From Bacillota bacterium (GTDB lineage Bacteria; Bacillota; Clostridia; Oscillospirales; Oscillospiraceae): 64,000 nucleotides of DNA. The stretch is from contig JAEWKA010000008.1 in NCBI GenBank assembly GCA_023386265.1, positions 496,001-560,000 on the forward strand, in the 5' to 3' direction. How positions within the stretch are numbered: position 1 is the stretch's first letter; every line of letters begins with the position of its first letter. The notes below the pieces were generated by a model that saw nothing but the letters and a program-made list of their open reading frames with translations, was not told the DNA's origin and searched no databases. The position numbers and the translations under genes are program-made. Positions 59,248 through 64,000 of this stretch are shown here, piece by piece.

Positions 59248-60101
59248 TAAGCTTTGGCGTGCGAAATCTGAAAGTCTTCTTTAAGGACAAATCTTCGGTT
59301 TTTTTCTCTCTTCTCGCGGTATTTATAATAATCGGACTTTACGCTCTTTTCCTCGGAGATGTCTGGACGAGCAGTATGAGCAGCGTTCCCGGTGTTCGCT
59401 TCCTGATGGATAGCTGGATAATGGCAGGCATTCTCGCTGTCACCTCTGTCACAACGACGATGGGCGCATATGGCATAATGGTTCAAGACAAGGAAAAGAA
59501 AATCACTAAAGATTACGCGGCTTCTCCCGTTGGGAGTCGAAACATCACCGGCGGCTATATAATTGGTGCCGTGATAATTGGAATAATCATGAGCATAATA
59601 ACGCTCGTGCTCGCGGAACTCTACATACTGTCCGGCGGAGGCAAGCTTCTGGAGCTGCCCTCACTTTTGAAAACGCTGGGTCTCATCGTTATCTGCACTC
59701 TGTGCAATTCTTCACTGATACTTTTCATGGTATCTTTTTTCACAAGCAACAACGGCTTTGCGACGGCGAGCACAATAATTGGTACAGTCATCGGCTTTCT
59801 GACGGGTATTTATCTGCCAATTGGTCAGCTCCCCGATGGTGTGCAGTGGGTCGTCCGCTGCTTCCCCGTATCACATGGAGCTGTTCTTTTCAGGCAGGTA
59901 ATGATGGACTCCGCTATGGCTGAGAGCTTCAAGGGCGCTCCGACCGAGGCTATAAACGAATTTAAAAACATGATGGGAGTTACCTTAAGCTTCGGCGGCG
60001 ACAAGCCCGTTGCGGCTCTTACAAGTATAATCATCCTGCTTGCCACGGCGGCTGTGTTCTATACTCTGGCTCTCATCAACCTCTCGAGAAAACAGAAATA
60101 G
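59244..60101 (+). CDS. ABC-2 type exporter permease
   Basis: The 285-residue protein has six membrane helices and the ABC-2 pattern of a GFATASTIIGTVIGFLTGIYLPIGQLPDGVQWVVRCFPVSHG segment near residues 170-215. It pairs with the ATPase directly upstream. Substrates of similar DrrAB-type exporters include peptides and drugs; none is specified here. Confidence 0.92.
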   Translation: MISFGVRNLKVFFKDKSSVFFSLLAVFIIIGLYALFLGDVWTSSMSSVPGVRFLMDSWIMAGILAVTSVTTTMGAYGIMVQDKEKKITKDYAASPVGSRNITGGYIIGAVIIGIIMSIITLVLAELYILSGGGKLLELPSLLKTLGLIVICTLCNSSLILFMVSFFTSNNGFATASTIIGTVIGFLTGIYLPIGQLPDGVQWVVRCFPVSHGAVLFRQVMMDSAMAESFKGAPTEAINEFKNMMGVTLSFGGDKPVAALTSIIILLATAAVFYTLALINLSRKQK

Positions 60102-60164
60102 TATGAGAGAAAGAAAAAACGCAAATAATTAATTAGGTTAATAGTAAAGATAAGGATTGAGCAA

Positions 60165-61565
60165 ATGCTGACATTTAAACCGGTCACACAACAAGACGGC
60201 GGCAAGTTGCGCAGCTACTATAAGGACTGTGCCTATGGTCTCTGCGAATATTCCGTGGGTACAAAGCTGATGTGGCGAACCGTTCTTCACCCCGAATGGG
60301 CAGAGGCAGACGGCTGCCTCATCGTTAAAAACCATATTGACGGGAGGTATGTCTTCGATTACCCTGTAGCGGGTCCAGAGGGAGACGAAGAAGCCGCTTT
60401 GCATACCATAGAAAGCTATTGCATCGAAAACGGTATTCCTCTTGTGATTTCAGTTGTCCCGGAAAGCAAGGCGCCCGTTCTTCTTTCGCGTTATCCCTAC
60501 TCGAAGGTCAGCAATATTCGCACCTGGCGTGACTATATTTACAATGCAGAGGACCTTCAGAATTTTGTCGGACGTAAATACGGCGGACAGCGCAACCATA
60601 TAAAGAAATTCCAGCGCTTGTATCCCAACGCCGTTTTCCGCACACTGACGGAAGCTGATCTGCCTGCCATCGAGATTTTTTGGAAGAGCTTTGAGCTTGA
60701 ATTCGGAAAAACCGACTACAAAGCTGAAAGGGAGCTTTCCTTTGCAAAGAAAATGCTGCGTCTCATCAAAAAACCATGGTTTTTTGCGGGCGGTATCTTC
60801 GATGGCGAAAGGCTTGTTGCCCTCTCGCTAGCCGAGAGATGCGGATCGACGCTCATCATTCATATCGAAAAGGCACTCTACTCCTACGAGGGAGTCTATC
60901 CTACGCTCGTGCAGACCTTTGCGCAGCACTTCGCAACCGGAATCAAGTGTATAAACCGCGAGGACGATGCCGCGGACAGAGGACTTCGCATCTCCAAGCT
61001 GCAGTATGAACCCGTGAAGCTTGCACCGAAATACTTCTTTGAACCCCAGAACGAGCTTTTGTGTCATGTAAAGGAAATCCCCCTTCTTGAGACGAAGCGG
61101 CTTACCCTCTCCGCCATTACCGAGGAGGACATCCCCGCCTATAACAAGCTCTTGCTGGATACGGAGCGAAACCGCTGGTGGGGCTATGACGACGTTTCGG
61201 GGCTGGGAAAACCGGTCGAAAACAGCAGCTTCTATGATGTCGCAAAGCATGATTTTTGCTATTGCTTGGCGATTAACTTCGCTGTTCGGCTGGACGGAAA
61301 AATGATAGGCGAAGCCGTGCTTTACCGCTTCAATTACAGGGGAGACGCCGAACTGGGCTGCCGGATTTCCAAAGAATATGCAGGAAGCGGTTACGGTACG
61401 GAGGCCTTTTCCGCGGTGGCGGACTGGGCTCTTTACAGAGTTCACCTCAACAGAGTCGTTGCCAAGTGCTACAAGGAAAACGAAGCGTCCTTTAAGATGC
61501 TCTCCTCCTGCATGAAAAAAAGCGGTGAGGACGATACGTTCTATTACTTCGAGAAATATGTGTAG
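60165..61565 (+). CDS. Fusion of DUF2156-type acyltransferase-like domain with GNAT acetyltransferase
   Basis: The 466-residue protein appears to be two acyltransferase-fold domains. The first (about 1-300) resembles DUF2156/phosphatidylglycerol lysyltransferase C-terminal domains, with RKYGGQRNHIKKFQRLYPNAVFRTLTEADLPAIEIFWKSFE and a later KALYSYEGVYPTLVQTFAQHFATGIKCINREDD. The second (about 310-466) is a GNAT domain of the RimJ type with ETKRLTLSAITEEDIPAYNKLL, GCRISKEYAGSGYGTEAFSAVADWAL and NRVVAKCYKENEASFKML. The acyl acceptor is unknown; a combined lysyl- or acyl-transfer role is speculative. Confidence 0.75.
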   Translation: MLTFKPVTQQDGGKLRSYYKDCAYGLCEYSVGTKLMWRTVLHPEWAEADGCLIVKNHIDGRYVFDYPVAGPEGDEEAALHTIESYCIENGIPLVISVVPESKAPVLLSRYPYSKVSNIRTWRDYIYNAEDLQNFVGRKYGGQRNHIKKFQRLYPNAVFRTLTEADLPAIEIFWKSFELEFGKTDYKAERELSFAKKMLRLIKKPWFFAGGIFDGERLVALSLAERCGSTLIIHIEKALYSYEGVYPTLVQTFAQHFATGIKCINREDDAADRGLRISKLQYEPVKLAPKYFFEPQNELLCHVKEIPLLETKRLTLSAITEEDIPAYNKLLLDTERNRWWGYDDVSGLGKPVENSSFYDVAKHDFCYCLAINFAVRLDGKMIGEAVLYRFNYRGDAELGCRISKEYAGSGYGTEAFSAVADWALYRVHLNRVVAKCYKENEASFKMLSSCMKKSGEDDTFYYFEKYV

Positions 61566-61580
61566 TAAATATGTTTCATT

Positions 61581-61620
61581 AAGAGGGCTGCAATCCTTAA
61601 CGGATTGCAGCCCTCTTTGG
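61581..61620 (+). terminator. Terminator of the acyltransferase fusion gene
   Basis: AAGAGGGCTGCAATCC-TTAAC-GGATTGCAGCCCTCTT followed by TGGGTTT. The gap to 61788 contains nothing else recognisable. Confidence 0.85.
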
Positions 61621-61787
61621 GTTTAGCTATTAAGCTTTACTATGTCAAAAGGTCTGCCCATTTGTAGGCATTTGATGACACGAGCATGTAAAAAAACCAA
61701 ACCGAGATGCCTTTATGTAATATGCAACTAAAAGGAGGGAAACGCATTTACACTCCGGCATCCGGGTTTGGAACGATAAGGGGTTTC

Positions 61788-62909
61788 TTATATTATTTCA
61801 GAAAACGCCTGTATACGGGTCTGCGCCTGTGCCTCGGCCTTTTGGTCAATTTCCATGTAAAGGCAGGGAACGCCCTTTTTCTCGAGTGCGTCTTTGAGCA
61901 GTGGATAGTCGTATTCCTCGGGGTCGCAGAACTTCATCATGCAAACGACAACACCCTTGACATCAAATTTTTCAACGTCTTCAAGAATCATGTCGATACG
62001 CTTCTTTTCGGGGTCATATGCGAGCGAGCAGCCTTCAAAAATCTGCCACCACATGGCAAGGCGGTGCATGGCACTGCCACCCTCGGAGGGGACATCATAG
62101 CGGAACTGTCTTGTCTCCTGAGCGAGATCGTCAACAGCAACGGACAGGCCGTTATCCGTGAGGATATCGAGCATAGCATCGTCATCGGCCATGATGCCGG
62201 TCAGAAGAACGCTCTTTCCCTTTTTACTGACGGGCAGGTCAGAGAGCGCGTTGCAAAGCTCGTTTACAAGAGCCGTATGCTGTGGTTTTTCCATGAAAAA
62301 TCCGCTTTTTATAACTGCGTGGCGAATTACGGGGGTGATGACGTCCGTGTGCTCGGAGGCGAGAGCTACAAAGCGGCGGAGCGCTCGCCTATTGTCGTTA
62401 AATACATCTATCGCGTCCGAAATTGCCTTGTCTGTAACCTTCGTGCCGGAAATTTCCTCGAGCACTGCAAGAACGCGTCCGTATTCGCTCTCAAGGAATC
62501 TTACGCCCGCTTCGATTTTACGCATCTGAGGATAGGTAAATTGAATGTGCTTAATAGATGGCACGGCAACCTTGAAGTTCTGACCGAGGCATTTGAGCGT
62601 ATCGCAGAGGGTTGGAACGATAACTGCGTCGATATCCTTATATGTGCCGTTAAGACCGTATTCAAGGTCGCTCATCAGAACGTAGCAGCAGAAGGCGGGA
62701 ACGTATTCCTTCGCTCTGCTGTTTTCAACGCTTCCGCCCCAGAGTCCGACTGGGAACATTCCCGCCGCGTATACGAGCTCTGCGGGAACATATTCGGGGA
62801 AGCACCCGATTGCCTTACGGCCCGTGCGTGCCTTGAACTCCTTCACCTGACGGAGGGGGTGCTTTGAAATATCAACCAAAGTGTCCAGAATTTCCTGATA
62901 ATTTCTCAT
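61788..62909 (-). CDS. 2-hydroxyacyl-CoA dehydratase subunit (HgdB/FldC-like)
   Basis: The 373-residue protein is a member of the HgdB family, with KAIGCFPEYVPAELVYAAGMFPVGLWG, which holds the cluster cysteine position, and CCYVLMSDLEYGLNGTYKDIDAVIVPTLCDTLKCLGQNFK. VCMMKFCDPEEYDYPLLKDALEKKGVPCLYMEIDQ is the conserved C-terminal segment. It holds one of the [4Fe-4S] clusters of the dehydratase heterodimer. It starts 3 bp after the stop of the other subunit gene, behind AGGAGG. The substrate (2-hydroxyglutaryl-, lactoyl-, phenyllactyl-CoA) cannot be fixed. Confidence 0.92.
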   Translation of the reverse strand: MRNYQEILDTLVDISKHPLRQVKEFKARTGRKAIGCFPEYVPAELVYAAGMFPVGLWGGSVENSRAKEYVPAFCCYVLMSDLEYGLNGTYKDIDAVIVPTLCDTLKCLGQNFKVAVPSIKHIQFTYPQMRKIEAGVRFLESEYGRVLAVLEEISGTKVTDKAISDAIDVFNDNRRALRRFVALASEHTDVITPVIRHAVIKSGFFMEKPQHTALVNELCNALSDLPVSKKGKSVLLTGIMADDDAMLDILTDNGLSVAVDDLAQETRQFRYDVPSEGGSAMHRLAMWWQIFEGCSLAYDPEKKRIDMILEDVEKFDVKGVVVCMMKFCDPEEYDYPLLKDALEKKGVPCLYMEIDQKAEAQAQTRIQAFSEII

Positions 62910-62912
62910 AAG

Positions 62913-64000
62913 TTAGCCCTCCTTCTTGTTTTCTGCCATGACTTCTTTTAGGCCGTCAATTCTGGTGGAAAACTGCGCTTCCGAAAACCCGCGCGGGTCG
63001 GCCTGATCACCGTCAAATATCGCATAGGGCTTGCCTGTTTTTTCGGCTGTGCGCTTAGCTATTGTGTACTGCATCATGTCCCAGACCTTACAGCTTCTGT
63101 TCATGTGATAGAGCGCGCCGTCGCAGCCGCTTTTTTCCATCAAATTGGCTCGCGCGTCGACATGGAATTCGACGCATCTGGTATTTGCCGTTCCGGCATA
63201 GCCTCTTGCCATACCCTCGAGCGTGGGCTCATCATAATATACGGCAAACGCATCTGGATAGGTGCTGGCGTTCATGTTGATGCCGTTTCTGATTAGCGTT
63301 TTTGCCGTGAAGCCAAGGAAGGGCCAAACGGCTATACCGTCCCACATGACGCGGAATTCTTCTTCGACCTTGAAATTTGTCTTTCCCTCTTCGGTGAGCT
63401 TCTTATGCTCCTTTGCGAGTAGCTCGAAGACCTCCTTCGTGCTCTTCTTACCGCGGGCGCAGACTATCATAGCCATATAGTTGAACATGGTGAAGCCGTT
63501 CATCGGAGAGGGCTTTCTCTTCAGATAGCTCATGGCCTCCTGCCAAGCTCTGGAGTTTTCATTTGAAATCTTCATGACCTCCTGAAGCCTGTCATAGTCC
63601 ATCTTTTTGCCGGCGATCTCTTCGAGCTGTCCTATCGCGTGCTCAAGCTGACCCTTTATGTAGTCGATTCTCGCCTTATCGGGATAATACTGATCGTTAA
63701 ACGGAATATCAATCATTATCATTGGAATGCTGAGATTTTTGGAGAGGTTTTCATACCACTTGATGACCTCGTTGCAGATGTTGTTGCAGCAGCAGATAAA
63801 GTCCGGCATAGGAATCGTGAGCGATTCGGCGTAGCCCTCTTCCGCGTAGCCAAGATTAAGGCGCGCATAGGCACACAGGTCGACGGAATAGCCCTTGCCC
63901 TCCGCGATGTCAATAAATTTCGGGGATTCCTTGCGTGCCGCGACAGCGCAGCAGTGGTTTTCGGGGTAAACATAATCAAGGTCGAGAGCTTCGACTATTT
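62913..64000 (-). CDS. 2-hydroxyacyl-CoA dehydratase subunit (HgdA/FldB-like), 5' end outside window
   Basis: The reading frame stays open to the window edge, so the N-terminus is missing. The visible protein begins IVEALDLDYVYPENHCCAVAARK and continues SVDLCAYARLNLGY and MPDFICCCNNICNEVIKWYENLS. ENHCCA and the CCCNN cluster are hallmark positions for the [4Fe-4S] cluster and active site. It ends CVEFHVDARANLMEKSGCDGALYHMNRSCKVWDMMQYTIAKR. Together with the downstream subunit it forms the dehydratase; the ATP-dependent activator is expected further upstream but lies outside. Confidence 0.93.
   Translation of the reverse strand, partial: IVEALDLDYVYPENHCCAVAARKESPKFIDIAEGKGYSVDLCAYARLNLGYAEEGYAESLTIPMPDFICCCNNICNEVIKWYENLSKNLSIPMIMIDIPFNDQYYPDKARIDYIKGQLEHAIGQLEEIAGKKMDYDRLQEVMKISNENSRAWQEAMSYLKRKPSPMNGFTMFNYMAMIVCARGKKSTKEVFELLAKEHKKLTEEGKTNFKVEEEFRVMWDGIAVWPFLGFTAKTLIRNGINMNASTYPDAFAVYYDEPTLEGMARGYAGTANTRCVEFHVDARANLMEKSGCDGALYHMNRSCKVWDMMQYTIAKRTAEKTGKPYAIFDGDQADPRGFSEAQFSTRIDGLKEVMAENKKEG

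Noticed and set aside
61707..62867. A 386-codon open frame on the plus strand opposite the dehydratase gene
   Set aside because: It lies entirely antisense to a strongly supported HgdB-family gene, has no ribosome binding site and codes a composition typical of shadow frames.

Overview
The window looks like a chromosomal segment of a spore-forming, obligately anaerobic member of the Clostridia (Bacillota). Four things point there. A complete clostridial-type Rnf operon (rnfCDGEAB) lies beside an apbE flavin transferase. Formate-tetrahydrofolate ligase, phosphoketolase, pyruvate carboxylase and 2-hydroxyacyl-CoA dehydratase subunits are present. So are sporulation genes: dipicolinate synthase dpaA/dpaB, a YmxH-type PRC-barrel gene and part of sigG. 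Finally, strong AGGAGG ribosome binding sites are common, often serving GTG or TTG starts. Genus and species cannot be read from the sequence alone. No rRNA, tRNA or CRISPR array was seen.

Layout. 1-4.8 kb (minus strand): a lipoprotein/DUF4956/VTC-domain operon next to an OmpR-type two-component system; the same TTTAAG-N5-TTTA(A/G)G repeats precede both operons. 5-6.7 kb: an ABC exporter. 6.8-9.2 kb: a LysR regulator divergent from a CoA-transferase. 9.4-15 kb: an agmatine catabolism operon (deiminase, putrescine carbamoyltransferase, APC permease) followed by RpiR- and TetR-type regulators. 15.2-25.7 kb: a surface and secretion block made of a BTAD regulator, a transglutaminase-like lipoprotein, a GspF-like protein with four small pilin-like proteins, a 1418-residue CnaB-type sortase substrate and a class B sortase. 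25.7-36.5 kb: phosphoketolase, a radical SAM protein, Gx transporter and NusG-II proteins, the Rnf operon and ApbE. 36.5-45.3 kb: housekeeping and transport genes including fhs, L-asparaginase and MATE. 45.5-48.6 kb: a large serine recombinase abutting the 3' two thirds of sigG, then ymxH. 48.9-54.4 kb: pyruvate carboxylase, rpsB and tsf. 54.4-57.1 kb: a lipid kinase and dpaAB. 57.3-61.6 kb: a LytTR/DUF3021 pair, an ABC-2 exporter and an acyltransferase fusion. 61.8-64 kb: two 2-hydroxyacyl-CoA dehydratase subunits, the second cut by the window end.

How the parts fit. Rnf, flavinylated by ApbE, would couple ferredoxin oxidation to ion export and NAD reduction. Pyruvate carboxylase, fhs, phosphoketolase, the CoA-transferase and the dehydratase pair fit amino-acid or organic-acid fermentation. 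Agmatine would enter through the permease and leave as putrescine plus carbamoyl phosphate, although no carbamate kinase is seen here.

The most notable feature is the sigma-G gene. Its coding sequence begins abruptly at the VPMIAGEIRRYL motif, about 270 bp downstream of a complete large serine recombinase, at a 7-7-7 dyad that resembles a recombination core. The 5' third of sigG is nowhere in the window. This resembles the skin-element logic of sigK, but in sigG, or else an inversion or assembly junction. Other leads are a surface-protein leader able to mask its own ribosome binding site, putative LytTR sites shared by two neighbouring operons, and a sigma-K-like promoter for dpaAB.
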